From Catellatospora bangladeshensis (lineage in GTDB: Bacteria; Actinomycetota; Actinomycetes; Mycobacteriales; Micromonosporaceae), in the NCBI RefSeq assembly GCF_016862575.1, contig NZ_BONF01000001.1, positions 1 through 64,000 of the forward strand: DNA of 64,000 bases. Reading direction: 5' to 3'. This document shows positions 9,413-18,134 of the stretch, piece by piece. Positions within the stretch are counted from its first letter, which is position 1, and the number at the start of each line of letters is the position of its first letter. The notes beneath the pieces were generated by a model. The model saw only the letters and a list, made by a program, of their open reading frames with translations. It was not told where the DNA came from and searched no databases. The position numbers and the translations under genes are program-made.

Positions 9413-10543
9413 TCAGCCGCCGGAGTCGTCGTGCTCGGCGTCCTCGGGGACGGCCTCGGAGTCGCGGTCGTCCAGCCAGCCGTAGGGGAGCACGACCTTG
9501 GCGGGGGAGTTGGTGCGGCCGCGCGGCTGGCCCAGGTTGGCCTCCGGGAACGGCACCCCATGGTCCAGCTTGCCGAGCAGGTCGTCCAGCTCCATCAGCG
9601 ACGACGCCATCGCCATCGACCGGCGCAGCTCCGACCCGACCGGGAAGCCCTTCAGATACCACGCGACGTGCTTGCGGAAGTCGGTGACCGCCTCGCGCTC
9701 CTTGCCCCACCACAGGGTGAGCAGCTCGGCGTGGCGTCGCATGACCAGCGCGACCTCGCCCAGGCTCGGCATGACCCGCTCGGGCCGCCCGGCGAACGCG
9801 GCGGCGAGGTCGGCGAACAGCCACGGCCGCCCCAGGCAGCCGCGCCCCACCACCACCCCGTCGCACCCGGTCTCGGCCACCATCCGCAGCGCGTCGTCGG
9901 CCTCCCAGATGTCGCCGTTGCCCAGCACCGGCACGTCGAGCGCCTGCTTGAGGGTCGCGATGGACTCCCAGTCGGCCTCGCCGGAGTAGCGCTGCGCGGC
10001 GGTGCGCGCATGCAGCGCCACCCACTTCGCGCCGGCCTCCTGCGCGATCAGCCCCGCCTCGACGTACGTCAGGTGCTCGTCGTCGATGCCCTTGCGCATC
10101 TTCACGGTGACCGGGATGCCGGCGGGCGCCGCCGCGTCCACGGCCGCCTTCACGATCGACCCGAACAGCCGCCGCTTCCACGGGATCGCCGACCCGCCGC
10201 CCTTGCTGGTGATCTTCTTGACGCTGCACCCGAAGTTGAGGTCGATGTGATCGGCCAGGTTCTCGTCCACCACCCGGCGGACCGCCTTGGCCGTGATGTC
10301 CGGATCGACGCCGTACAGCTGCATGCTGCGCGGCTGCTCGTCCGGCCCGAACTCGATCATCTTCTCGGTCTTCGGGTTCCGCACCGCGAGCGCCACCGTG
10401 GTGATCATCTCGCAGACGTAGATCCCGGCCCCCTGCTCCCGGCACAGCTGCCGGAACGCGACATTGGTGATCCCCGCCATCGGCGCCAGCACCACCGGCG
10501 GATCAACAGGGATCCTCCCCAACATCAACGTCGCACCACTCAC
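9413..10543 (-). CDS. dusB: tRNA-dihydrouridine synthase (Dus family)
   Basis: 376 residues. It reduces uridine to dihydrouridine in the tRNA D-loop using FMN and NADPH. Visible: VVLAPMAGITNVAFRQLC (FMN barrel start), DLNFGCSVKKITSKGGGSA with the catalytic Cys (usual form NxGCPxxK), VALHARTAAQRYSGEADW and VLGNGDIWEADDA. GTG start at 10543; an in-frame ATG six codons later is the alternative. The C-terminal tail of about 25 acidic residues is an extension. The gene symbol reflects the usual actinobacterial naming. Confidence 0.93.
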   Translation of the reverse strand: MSGATLMLGRIPVDPPVVLAPMAGITNVAFRQLCREQGAGIYVCEMITTVALAVRNPKTEKMIEFGPDEQPRSMQLYGVDPDITAKAVRRVVDENLADHIDLNFGCSVKKITSKGGGSAIPWKRRLFGSIVKAAVDAAAPAGIPVTVKMRKGIDDEHLTYVEAGLIAQEAGAKWVALHARTAAQRYSGEADWESIATLKQALDVPVLGNGDIWEADDALRMVAETGCDGVVVGRGCLGRPWLFADLAAAFAGRPERVMPSLGEVALVMRRHAELLTLWWGKEREAVTDFRKHVAWYLKGFPVGSELRRSMAMASSLMELDDLLGKLDHGVPFPEANLGQPRGRTNSPAKVVLPYGWLDDRDSEAVPEDAEHDDSGG

Positions 10544-10627
10544 CCGCCAAGAATCTCACGCCCCACCCCACCCCCCACCCCCTGGTTACCGACACCACAC
10601 CCCGCCCCCCGCCCCGCCCTCAAGATC

Positions 10628-10704
10628 GCGTCGATCTTGCGCGAAGTGTTAGGGATATGGGCGATTTGTGCGTGTCGTACCCACAGTACGCGCAAGATCG
10701 ACGC
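10628..10704. repeat. Palindromic repeat family 3, copy 2
   Basis: Same arms as the copy at 92-167 (GCGTCGATCTTGCGCGAA on the left, CGCGCAAGATCGACGC on the right). The loop is conserved except for a few substitutions. It lies between the divergent ends of dusB and the DUF6158 gene. Confidence 0.9.
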
Positions 10705-10743
10705 ACTTGAGGCGGGTGCGGGTGCGGGTGCGGGTCAGGGCTG

Positions 10744-11019
10744 TCAGGAGCGGGTGCGGGCGCCGGAGCGGAGGCGGTCGGGGTTGATCTCGCGGTCGGG
10801 GAAGCGGCGGACGTAGTCGGTCTCGAGTTCCACGGTTCTGGTGGTGTGGCGGGTCAGGGCCTGGTCGGAGGCGTGGCGGAGGGAGTCGAGGCGGGTGCGG
10901 TAGAGGGCCGCCAGCTCGCGGTAGAGGTCTTCGTCGGAGAGGTCGCGGGCGGGGACGCCTTCGCCGGTGTCCTGTTGCCAGGCGTAGACGATCTCCACTA
11001 CTTCGTCGTAATCGCGCAT
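10744..11019 (-). CDS. DUF6158 family protein
   Basis: 91 residues, fully soluble and charged. The pattern LSDEDLYRELAALYRTRLDS followed by LRHASDQALTRHTTRT and a terminal DREINPDRLR matches the small DUF6158 proteins of actinobacteria. Function unknown. It is divergent from the PfpI-like gene; the 67-base gap contains starts for both. Confidence 0.85.
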   Translation of the reverse strand: MRDYDEVVEIVYAWQQDTGEGVPARDLSDEDLYRELAALYRTRLDSLRHASDQALTRHTTRTVELETDYVRRFPDREINPDRLRSGARTRS

Positions 11020-11086
11020 TTCTTCGGAATACCCCGGATCGGGGGCGGGTATGCGTCATCGGAGACGATCTGGAAGTGGGTGGATC

Positions 11087-11638
11087 ATGAATCCGACTGG
11101 TAAGAGCGTCGCCTTCCTCGTGTCGAAGGAGGGCATCGAGCAGGTGGAGCTGACCGAGCCGTGGCGGGCCGTGGCGGAGGCGGGGGCGACCCCGCGGCTG
11201 ATCTCGCCGGAGCCGGGCACGGTGCGGGCGTACCACCATCTGGAGCCGGGGGACACGTTCCCGGTGGACCAGGCGGCGGGGGAGGCGGACGCGGCGGAGT
11301 TCTCCGCGCTGGTGCTGCCGGGCGGGGTGGCCAACGGGGATCTGCTGCGCTGGCAGGACAGCGCGCGGGACTTCGTGCGGCGGTTCCTGGACACGGGGCG
11401 GCCGGTGGCGGTGATCTGCCACGGCGGCTGGGTCCTGATCGACGTCGACGCGGTACGCGGGCGGCGGCTCACCTCGTGGCCGAGCATGGCGGCGGACTAC
11501 CGCAACGCGGGCGCCGACTGGGTGGACGAGGCGCTGTCCGTGGACAACGCCGGCCCGTTCACTCTGATCAGCAGCCGTAAGCCGGACGACCTGCCGGGAT
11601 TCTGCGAGGAGCTGGTACGCCAGCTCGACAAGGTCTGA
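11087..11638 (+). CDS. DJ-1/PfpI family protein
   Basis: 183 residues from the ATG at 11087, preceded by a GGTGGATC Shine-Dalgarno-like run; the frame is open 12 codons further up. The flavodoxin-like DJ-1/PfpI core is clear: KSVAFLVSKEGIEQVE at the start (Glu at the elbow), VLPGGVAN, and the nucleophile elbow PVAVICHGGWVLID with Cys in a CHGG turn. Members act as cysteine peptidases, deglycases or stress chaperones; the exact reaction is unknown. The stop codon forms part of a TGACCGGTCA palindrome shared with the stop of the next, convergent gene. Confidence 0.92.
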   Translation: MNPTGKSVAFLVSKEGIEQVELTEPWRAVAEAGATPRLISPEPGTVRAYHHLEPGDTFPVDQAAGEADAAEFSALVLPGGVANGDLLRWQDSARDFVRRFLDTGRPVAVICHGGWVLIDVDAVRGRRLTSWPSMAADYRNAGADWVDEALSVDNAGPFTLISSRKPDDLPGFCEELVRQLDKV

Positions 11639-11642
11639 CCGG

Positions 11643-12338
11643 TCAGCGGCCGCGGCGGCCCTTGCGCAGCAGCGTCTGCAGCGCCTGGGCCTCGTACGCC
11701 GCGTCGGCCGCCTCCTGGGTGAGGGCGTGCGACGAGACGCGGGCCACCTCGGCGGCCCGTCGCGCGGCCCGCTCGCGGGAGGCGGCCACCTGGTAGAGCC
11801 GCTGCGCCTCGGCGTCCTCGGCGCGCAGCCGGGACAGCTCGTGCGAGCGCTCCTGGCGGGCCTGGTCCCAGCCGTCGACCTGCTGCCAGACCGCGCGCAG
11901 CTGCTCGATGGTGAGATCACCCCGTTTGTACGCGTCCCGCGCGGCCCGGGAGATCTCCCGCACCGCCTCCTCGGACACCGCCGGCTCCTCCGCCGGGGGC
12001 TGCGCCTGCAGGGCCTCGCCCGCCTCCTCCAGCCGGCCCGCCGCGTCCAGGTGGGCCTGCCAGGCGGTGTCCCGCTCGGCCTCGGCGGCGGCCAGCTCGG
12101 ATGCGGTCTTCTCAGCCTTCAGCACGGCGGTGCGGGCTGCTTCGAGCACCTCGGCGGCGACCTCCTCCAGCTCCTGCGCCTCGGCGGACAGCCGCTCGCG
12201 CGCGGCGGCGTTCAGGCGGACCGGCCGCCCGTCCGCGGCGGCCTGCATCCGGGCCAGCAGGCTCAGGAAGGCGATCGCGAGCAGCGTGAACGGCACCCCG
12301 CCCAGCAGCATCAGCGCTGAGGAAGACACATCCTGCAC
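11643..12338 (-). CDS. Membrane-anchored coiled-coil protein of unknown function
   Basis: 231 residues. One membrane segment at about residues 8-30 is followed by about 200 residues rich in Ala, Glu, Arg and Gln with strong heptad character, so most of the protein should be a long cytoplasmic coiled coil. No catalytic motif is visible. GTG start at 12338; a GATACT hexamer a few bases upstream on the minus strand may be a -10 box of a leaderless transcript. The partner could be an envelope or division factor, but that is speculation. Confidence 0.75.
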   Translation of the reverse strand: MQDVSSSALMLLGGVPFTLLAIAFLSLLARMQAAADGRPVRLNAAARERLSAEAQELEEVAAEVLEAARTAVLKAEKTASELAAAEAERDTAWQAHLDAAGRLEEAGEALQAQPPAEEPAVSEEAVREISRAARDAYKRGDLTIEQLRAVWQQVDGWDQARQERSHELSRLRAEDAEAQRLYQVAASRERAARRAAEVARVSSHALTQEAADAAYEAQALQTLLRKGRRGR

Positions 12339-12383
12339 CCTAGTATCGATCCGCGTTGATCGTTAGGGGCTGTAGGCAAATCG

Positions 12384-13346
12384 TCACCCGCCGTTGAGCG
12401 CGGGCAGCAGCTCCTTGTGCGCGAAGTCGAGGAACTCCGGCTGCGAGTCGCCGCCGATCTGCAGCACCGCGACGTCGGTGAAGCCCGCATCGGTGAACTC
12501 GCGGATCGCCGCGACGTGCCGGTCCACGTCCGGGCCGCACGGGATCTTCGACGCGACGTACTCCGGGGTGACCGCCGCGGCGGCCGCGTCGAACGCGCGC
12601 GGGCCGGGCAGCTCGGCGTTCACCGCCCAGCCCAGGTTGAACCAGCGGAACTGCTCGTACGCCGTCTGCGCGCACGCGTCGGCGTCCGGCCCCCAGCACA
12701 GCGCGACCTGGCCGTAGCGCGGCCGGCCGTTGCCGCCGGACTTCTCGTACGCCTCGATCAGCTCGGCTTTCGGCTCGACCGCGATCAGCGCGGCGTCGTG
12801 GCGGGCGGCCAGCCGGCACGAGGACGGCCCGGACACGGCCACCCCGATCGGCACCCGCTCCTCGGGCAGGTCCCACAGCCGCGCCTCGGGCACGTCGTAG
12901 AACTCGCCGCTGTGGTGCACCGTCTCACCCGCCAGCAGCGGCTTGATGATGTCGAGGGCCTCGGCCAGCATGGCGTGCCGCTGGGTGGCCTGCGGGTAGG
13001 CGCCCACCACGTGCTCGTTGAGGTTCTCCCCGGCGCCCAGGCCGAGCGTGAACCGCCCGCCCGACATGACCCCGACGGTCGCCGCCATCTGCGCCACCAC
13101 GGCCGGGTGGTAGCGCATGGTGGGGCAGGTCACGAACGAGACCAGCCCGATCCGGTCGGTCACGTGGGCCGCCGCGCCCAGCACCGACCAGGCGAACGGC
13201 GCGTGCCCCTGCTCGGCCAGCCAGGGGTAGTAGTGGTCGGAGCAGACCGCGAAGCCGAACCCGGCCGCCTCGGCGCGTACCGCGTCGTCGACCAGGTCCC
13301 GCGGGCCGCGCTGCTCGCACATGAGCGTGTATCCGTAGTTGGTCAT
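12384..13346 (-). CDS. F420-dependent LLM-class oxidoreductase
   Basis: 320 residues, a luciferase-like TIM barrel. Diagnostic blocks: N-terminal GYTLMCEQRGPRDLVDDAVR, SDHYYPWL, FVTCPTMRYHPAVVAQ, GRFTLGLGAGENLNEHVVG and the C-terminal DAGFTDVAVLQIGGDS. These match the TIGR03557 group related to F420-dependent glucose-6-phosphate dehydrogenase. It uses coenzyme F420 for hydride transfer; the substrate is not known. Its presence implies the host makes F420. It is divergent from recQ with a 73-base gap. Confidence 0.9.
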   Translation of the reverse strand: MTNYGYTLMCEQRGPRDLVDDAVRAEAAGFGFAVCSDHYYPWLAEQGHAPFAWSVLGAAAHVTDRIGLVSFVTCPTMRYHPAVVAQMAATVGVMSGGRFTLGLGAGENLNEHVVGAYPQATQRHAMLAEALDIIKPLLAGETVHHSGEFYDVPEARLWDLPEERVPIGVAVSGPSSCRLAARHDAALIAVEPKAELIEAYEKSGGNGRPRYGQVALCWGPDADACAQTAYEQFRWFNLGWAVNAELPGPRAFDAAAAAVTPEYVASKIPCGPDVDRHVAAIREFTDAGFTDVAVLQIGGDSQPEFLDFAHKELLPALNGG

Positions 13347-13419
13347 TCCCGCTGCTTACCCCCGGTGCGCGGGGCTGACACCCGGCGGGCCTGACACCCC
13401 CGCCTGGTAGAACTGCGGG

Positions 13420-15600
13420 ATGGCCGAGGACAGGGCGCAGTTGCGGGAACGGGCCGAGGCGGTGCTGCGCCGCCTGGCGGGTGAGCACGCGGTGCTGCGG
13501 GCGGACCAGTGGCGGGCGATCGAGGCCCTGGTGGCCGACGCCCGGCGGGTGCTGTGCGTGCAGCGCACCGGCTGGGGCAAGTCCGCGGTGTACTTCGTGG
13601 CCACCGCGCTGCTGCGCGAGCGCGGCCACGGCCCCACGGTCATCGTGTCGCCGCTGCTGGCGCTGATGCGCAACCAGGTCGAGGCGGCCGGGCGGGCGGG
13701 CATCCACGCCCGCACCATCAACTCGGCCAACCTGGAGGACTGGGACCAGATCACCGCCGAGATCGCCGACGGGTCGGTCGACGTGCTGCTGATCAGCCCC
13801 GAGCGGCTCAACAACCCCGACTTCCGCGACGGGGTGCTGCCCCGGCTCGCCGCGACCACCGGGCTGCTGGTCGTGGACGAGGCGCACTGCGTCTCCGACT
13901 GGGGCCACGACTTCCGGCCCGACTACCGCCGCCTGCGCACGATGCTGGCCGAGCTGCCCGCGGGCACGCCCGTGCTGGCCACCACCGCGACCGCCAACGC
14001 CCGCGTCACCGCCGACGTCGCCGAGCAGCTCGGCGACGCTCCGGATCATGGCTCGTCCCGGCGCGCCGCCGCTCAAGCGGCGCACCAAGCGACTCACCAC
14101 GATCCGCTGGTGCTGCGCGGCCGGCTGGACCGCGAGTCGCTGCGGCTGGCCGCGCTGCGGCTGCCCAGCCCCGCCCACCGGCTGGCCTGGCTCGCCGACC
14201 ACCTGGAGCGGATGCCCGGCTCGGGCATCGTCTACACGCTGACCGTGGCCGCCGCGCAGGAAACCGCCCAGTTCCTGGCCTCGCGCGGGTACGCGGTCGC
14301 CGCGTACACCGGCCAGGCCGAGGACGCCGACCGGCGCGCCGCCGAGCAGGACCTGCTCGACAACAAGATCAAGGCGCTGGTCGCCACCTCCGCCCTCGGC
14401 ATGGGCTTCGACAAGCCCGACCTCGGCTTCGTCGTGCACCTGGGCGCGCCCGCCTCGCCCATCGCGTACTACCAGCAGGTCGGCCGCGCCGGGCGCGCCG
14501 TCGCCAGCGCCGACGTGATGCTGCTCCCCGGTCCCGAGGACACGGCCATCTGGCGATACTTCGCCTCGCTGGCCTTCCCGCCGGAGGACCAGGTGCGCGG
14601 TGTGCTCCACGCGCTGGCCGACGCGGGCCGCCCGCTGTCCACGCAGGCCCTGGAGACCCAGGTCGACCTGCGCCGCAACCGGCTGGAGCTGATGCTCAAG
14701 GTGCTCGACGTGGACGGCGCGGTGCGCCGCGTCCGGGGCGGCTGGGAGCACACCGGCCTGCCCTGGTCCTACGACACGGCCCGCTACGCCCGCATCGCCC
14801 GTGCGCGCCAGGACGAGCAGCAGGCGATGCTCGACTACGCGGCCGGCACGGGCTGCCGTATGGAGTTCCTCCGGCGTTCCCTCGACGACCCCGAGGCGGG
14901 CCCCTGCGGCAACTGCGACAACTGCACCGCCCCCGCCTTCACCGCGGACGTGTCGGCAGAGGCCCTGCGCGCCGCGCAGACCTTCCTCGGCCGTCCCGGG
15001 GTCGAGATCGAACCGCGCAAGATGTGGCCCACGGGGCTGCCCGCTGTCGGCGTACCGCTGTCCGGCCGCATCCCGCCCGCCGAGCAGACCCACCCCGGGC
15101 GCGCCGTGGGCCGCCTCTCCGACCTCGGCTGGGGCGGCACGCTGCGCACCCTGCTCGCCGACGGCGCGGCGGACCAGGCTCCGCCCCAGGACCTGCTGGC
15201 AGTGCTGATCGAAGTCCTCAAGGACTGGTCCCACGGTGACAGCCCCTGGCCCGCCCGGCCCACGGGTGTCGTCGCCGTCGACAGCACCACCCGCCCCCGC
15301 CTGATCCAGGCCGTGGCTCAGCACGTCTCGCGCGTGGGCAGGCTGCCGTTCCTCGGCACCGTCACGAGCACCGCCCCGCCCGGCGTCCACCGCGCCAACA
15401 GCGCGCAGCGCGTCAAGGCCCTCCACGGCGCCTTCACCATCCCCGACGCCTTGGCTGCGGAGCTGCGCGAACAGACCGGCCCCGTCCTGCTCATCGACGA
15501 CCTGGTCGACTCCGGCTGGACCATGGCCGTCGTCGCCCGGCAGCTGATCCAGGCGGGTGCCCCCGGCGTCCTCCCCCTCGCCCTCGCCCTGTCCGCCTGA
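13420..15600 (+). CDS. recQ: RecQ-family helicase with C-terminal phosphoribosyltransferase-like domain
   Basis: 726 residues. Motif I RTGWGKSAVYF, DEAH box VVDEAHCVSDWGHDF, motif III ATTATANARV, motif VI QQVGRAGRAVA and the zinc-binding Cys cluster (CRMEFLRRS and CGNCDNC) define a RecQ 3'-5' DNA helicase. The last 110 residues contain GPVLLIDDLVDSGWT, a PRPP-binding loop as in phosphoribosyltransferases; this fusion occurs in actinobacterial RecQ proteins. Between motif III and the second RecA domain there is an extra low-complexity stretch (about residues 208-229, Ala/His rich) encoded by a 65-base palindrome at 14042-14106. The frame stays open, so the protein is probably functional. Confidence 0.92.
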   Translation: MAEDRAQLRERAEAVLRRLAGEHAVLRADQWRAIEALVADARRVLCVQRTGWGKSAVYFVATALLRERGHGPTVIVSPLLALMRNQVEAAGRAGIHARTINSANLEDWDQITAEIADGSVDVLLISPERLNNPDFRDGVLPRLAATTGLLVVDEAHCVSDWGHDFRPDYRRLRTMLAELPAGTPVLATTATANARVTADVAEQLGDAPDHGSSRRAAAQAAHQATHHDPLVLRGRLDRESLRLAALRLPSPAHRLAWLADHLERMPGSGIVYTLTVAAAQETAQFLASRGYAVAAYTGQAEDADRRAAEQDLLDNKIKALVATSALGMGFDKPDLGFVVHLGAPASPIAYYQQVGRAGRAVASADVMLLPGPEDTAIWRYFASLAFPPEDQVRGVLHALADAGRPLSTQALETQVDLRRNRLELMLKVLDVDGAVRRVRGGWEHTGLPWSYDTARYARIARARQDEQQAMLDYAAGTGCRMEFLRRSLDDPEAGPCGNCDNCTAPAFTADVSAEALRAAQTFLGRPGVEIEPRKMWPTGLPAVGVPLSGRIPPAEQTHPGRAVGRLSDLGWGGTLRTLLADGAADQAPPQDLLAVLIEVLKDWSHGDSPWPARPTGVVAVDSTTRPRLIQAVAQHVSRVGRLPFLGTVTSTAPPGVHRANSAQRVKALHGAFTIPDALAAELREQTGPVLLIDDLVDSGWTMAVVARQLIQAGAPGVLPLALALSA
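14042..14106. repeat. Palindromic element inserted in frame within recQ (family 4)
   Basis: Ends CGGATCATGG (14042-14051) and CCACGATCCG (14097-14106) are inverted with one mismatch, and the centre GCGCCGC-CGCTCAA-GCGGCGC is a perfect hairpin. The encoded residues do not resemble RecQ sequence. It is similar in size and architecture to the intergenic palindromes, but its sequence is different. Only one copy is in the window. Confidence 0.7.
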
Positions 15601-15617
15601 CCCCACCCCCCGTCCGC

Positions 15618-15678
15618 GTCGATCATGAACTTATGGGCGTGTTCGACGGCGTGTCGCGTCCACAACTGCCTGATCGAC
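15618..15678. repeat. Palindromic repeat, divergent relative of family 3
   Basis: Outer arms GTCGATCA (15618-15625) and TGATCGAC (15671-15678) are perfect. The interior GTGTCGCGTCCACA nearly equals the GTGTCGCGCCCACA of the element at 92-167. The remaining sequence differs, so it may be a subfamily. Confidence 0.6.
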
Positions 15679-15693
15679 TCGCGGAGACCATGC

Positions 15694-15757
15694 TTGATCG
15701 CGTTCTCGTGTCGAAACCTAAGGCTGAACCGCACTTGTCGACACGAGACAGCATCAA
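15694..15757. repeat. Palindromic repeat family 2, copy
   Basis: Arms 15694-15716 (TTGATCGCGTTCTCGTGTCG start) and 15736-15757 pair with a few mismatches; the spacer CTAAGGCTGAACCGCACT resembles the copy at 6774. Confidence 0.85.
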
Positions 15758-15792
15758 CCCGGTGGCGGCCCGCGAGCCGCGAGCTGCGGAGG

Positions 15793-15841
15793 TTAAGAAG
15801 GTGCCCTTCCACTACGGATAGCGTTAAGAAGGTGCCCTTCC
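15793..15841. repeat. Palindromic repeat family 1, copy 2, with direct rather than inverted arms
   Basis: The 18-base arm TTAAGAAGGTGCCCTTCC occurs at 15793-15810 and again in the same orientation at 15824-15841. In the other copies the two arms are inverted. The spacer ACTACGGATAGCG matches the family. Confidence 0.88.
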
Positions 15842-15849
15842 TTCGCGGG

Positions 15850-16125
15850 TCAGATCGAGGGGTCGCCGCCGTGGACGTTGGATTCGACCTCGTCGGCGGC
15901 GGCCTCCAGGAGGCGGTGGGCCAGGCCGGAGAGGGCGCGGGCGCCGGCCATCTCCTCGCCGATGGAGGCCCGGGGCCGGTCGACCGGGTTGCGGCGGGCC
16001 TGGCCCTCGCCGACCAGCAGCCGCCCGTTGGGCAGCCGGATGGACGCGGTGGCCCGGGTGAGATCCACGTCCTCCTCGAACCGCAGCTCGACCATCAAGG
16101 TCTTGGTCATCGTCGCCGTGGTCAT
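15850..16125 (-). CDS. DUF1876 domain protein (Rv1738-like)
   Basis: 91 residues. The pattern KTLMVELRFEEDVDLTRATA followed by RLLVGEGQARRNPVDRP and IGEEMAGARALSGLAHRLL is that of the DUF1876 family, small dimeric alpha/beta proteins. Mycobacterial Rv1738 belongs here and is induced in hypoxia, with a proposed link to ribosome hibernation (family knowledge, not shown here). A strong GGAGGGG precedes the ATG at 16125. It is divergent from the quinone oxidoreductase gene. Confidence 0.9.
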   Translation of the reverse strand: MTTATMTKTLMVELRFEEDVDLTRATASIRLPNGRLLVGEGQARRNPVDRPRASIGEEMAGARALSGLAHRLLEAAADEVESNVHGGDPSI

Positions 16126-16219
16126 GCGCGTCCCCTCCCTGCTGCGATGCTGCTCTCATTGTCCCTCGCCAGGCGTGCCCGGCAGGCGGACACGCGGCCG
16201 ATGGGGCAGGCTGACCCGC

Positions 16220-17191
16220 ATGCAGGCGATTCAGATCATGCGGTACGGCGGCCCGGACGTGCTCACCCCGGCGGAGGTGGATCCGCCCGCCCCGGGGCCC
16301 GGCCAGGCGCTCGTCGAGGTGGCCGCGGCCGGGGTGAACTTCATCGACGTGTACCACCGGCTCGGCCGCTATCCGACGCCGCTGCCGTTCGTGCCCGGCG
16401 TGGAGGGGGCCGGGCGGGTGCTGGCGGTCGGGCCGGAGGTGACCGAGGTCCGCGCCGGTGACCGCGTCGCCTGGGCGCTGCTGCCCGGCACGTACGCGGA
16501 GCAGGCGGTGGTGCCGGTGGACAGGCTGGTGCCGCTGCCGGACGGGCTGGCCGAGCAGACGGCCGCGGCGGTGCTGCTGCAGGGCATGACCGCGCACTTC
16601 CTGACCCATGACGTGTACGCGATCCAGCCCGGCGACACGGTCCTCGTGCACGCCGCCGCGGGAGGCATGGGCCTGCTGCTGTGCCAGCTGATCCCGCACC
16701 TGGGCGGGCGGGTGATCGGCACGGTGTCCACCGAGGCGAAGGAGAAGCTGGCCCGGGAGGCGGGCGCCGCGGAGGTGATCCGCTACGACCAGGTGGACGA
16801 CCTGGCCGCCCGGGTGCGCGAGCTGACCGGCGGCGAGGGCGTGGCCGCCGTGTACGACGGCGTCGGCGCGTCCACGTTCGACGCGAGCCTGGCGTCGCTG
16901 CGCCGCCGGGGCACGCTGGCGCTGTTCGGCGCCGCGAGCGGCCCGGTGCCACCGGTGGACCCGATCCGGCTGATGCAGGCCGGTTCGGCGGTGCTGACCC
17001 GGCCCACCCTCGGCGACTTCGTGGTCACCCGGCAGGAGCTGCTGGAACGGGCCACGGACGTGCTGGGCCGGGTGGCCGCCGGGACGCTGCGCGTGTCGGT
17101 CGGCGGCCGTTACCCGCTGGCCGAGGCGGCGCGGGCGCACGAGGACCTGACGTCGCGGCGCACCACGGGCAAGCTGCTGCTGATCCCCTGA
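16220..17191 (+). CDS. NADPH:quinone oxidoreductase, MDR superfamily (zinc-free)
   Basis: 323 residues from the ATG at 16220. It has the quinone oxidoreductase layout: MQAIQIMRYGGPDVL start, GVNFIDVYHRLGRYP, VPGVEGAGRV, and a Rossmann domain with VLVHAAAGGMGLLLCQL. The Cys and His zinc ligands of alcohol dehydrogenases are missing, as expected for QOR-type enzymes. It should reduce quinones or enones with NADPH. It ends 4 bases from the convergent CBM35 gene. Confidence 0.92.
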   Translation: MQAIQIMRYGGPDVLTPAEVDPPAPGPGQALVEVAAAGVNFIDVYHRLGRYPTPLPFVPGVEGAGRVLAVGPEVTEVRAGDRVAWALLPGTYAEQAVVPVDRLVPLPDGLAEQTAAAVLLQGMTAHFLTHDVYAIQPGDTVLVHAAAGGMGLLLCQLIPHLGGRVIGTVSTEAKEKLAREAGAAEVIRYDQVDDLAARVRELTGGEGVAAVYDGVGASTFDASLASLRRRGTLALFGAASGPVPPVDPIRLMQAGSAVLTRPTLGDFVVTRQELLERATDVLGRVAAGTLRVSVGGRYPLAEAARAHEDLTSRRTTGKLLLIP

Positions 17192-17195
17192 CCCG

Positions 17196-17954
17196 TCACT
17201 GGGTGAGGTCGAGGCAGTCGACGTTCGGGCCGCCGTCGCCGCTGACGGCGGTGGCCCGGATGATGTTCGCGCCGGCGGTCAGCGTGACGGTGACGGTGGC
17301 GGAGCCCCAGTCGTCCCAGTCCCGGGTGGCGTCGAAGCGCACGTCGCGGGCCACGACGGTGCCGTTGACGCTGATGTCCATGGGCCGGTTGCGCCCGCTG
17401 GCGTTGGCGAAGCGCAGCCGCAGGCTGGCCGGCCCGGCGTCGCCCTGCACCGTCCACTGCAGATAGCTGCCGGAGGTGTTCTCGTAGTCCATGAACCCGC
17501 TGCCGCTGTAGTTGCGGTGGTCGTTGGCGAAACGCGCCCGCGAGCCGGCGGCGTTCTCCGCCTCGTAGCGCACCGTGCGCTGCACGGCGGGCGGGGGAGT
17601 GGGCGACGGCGACGGCGGCGGAGCCGGTGAGCTCGCCCCCGGCGATGCTGCGGTGGACGCGGCGGTCCCGGTGCTGGGCCCGGTCGACGTGCGTACGCCG
17701 CTGCGCTGCGGGGCCGGGGTGTGCGCCAGCGGCACGTCCGGCGCGTTGGGCGCCCCGGCGGCCGGGGCCGGGCTGGGCGCGTCCTGCCAGGGCAGCGCGT
17801 CGTTCCAGGAGATCGGCTGCCGCACGGTGGTCACGATGAGCAGGATGAGCGCGCCGGTGAACACCGTGGTGGCCACCAGGGGCAGCAGGCGCAGCCGCTC
17901 CAGCACCGTGAACCGGCGCCTGCGGCGTCCCTCGTACCCGAAATCGTCTTCCAC
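17196..17954 (-). CDS. Membrane-anchored CBM35-type carbohydrate-binding protein
   Basis: 252 residues. A basic N-terminus (GRRRRRFTV) leads into one membrane span (about 24-46), then about 75 residues of Pro/Ala/Thr/Ser-rich linker, and a C-terminal beta-sandwich of about 125 residues. That domain shows CBM35 hallmarks: RYEAENAAGS, GSGFMDYENTSGSYLQWTV and the terminal NVDCLDLTQ. It likely binds a cell-wall or plant polysaccharide at the outer surface. No catalytic domain is attached. GTG start at 17954. Confidence 0.87.
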   Translation of the reverse strand: MEDDFGYEGRRRRRFTVLERLRLLPLVATTVFTGALILLIVTTVRQPISWNDALPWQDAPSPAPAAGAPNAPDVPLAHTPAPQRSGVRTSTGPSTGTAASTAASPGASSPAPPPSPSPTPPPAVQRTVRYEAENAAGSRARFANDHRNYSGSGFMDYENTSGSYLQWTVQGDAGPASLRLRFANASGRNRPMDISVNGTVVARDVRFDATRDWDDWGSATVTVTLTAGANIIRATAVSGDGGPNVDCLDLTQ

Positions 17955-18134
17955 CCGGAAGTCCCGCCGTCCTCACCCGCCGCCATGCGGCCCGCCATCG
18001 CTCCGAGCGTGAAACGTAGTCATCGCGGAGCGGCGGCGGACCATCCGCTCGGTCAGCAATCCGCCAGCCGACGGTCCTGCGTTGTCCCCCGGATCGGGGT
18101 GGAACCGCGTCGATGGGTCGTGACTCGACCGTGC

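Noticed and set aside
10649-11920. Minus-strand frame of 423 codons covering the PfpI-like gene
   Set aside because: Translation is Arg/Pro/Ser-rich without domains, while DUF6158 and PfpI-like proteins are clear in other frames over the same DNA.
12925-15606. Open frame of 893 codons antisense to recQ
   Set aside because: Same reason; recQ has clear helicase motifs on the other strand and the antisense translation shows none.
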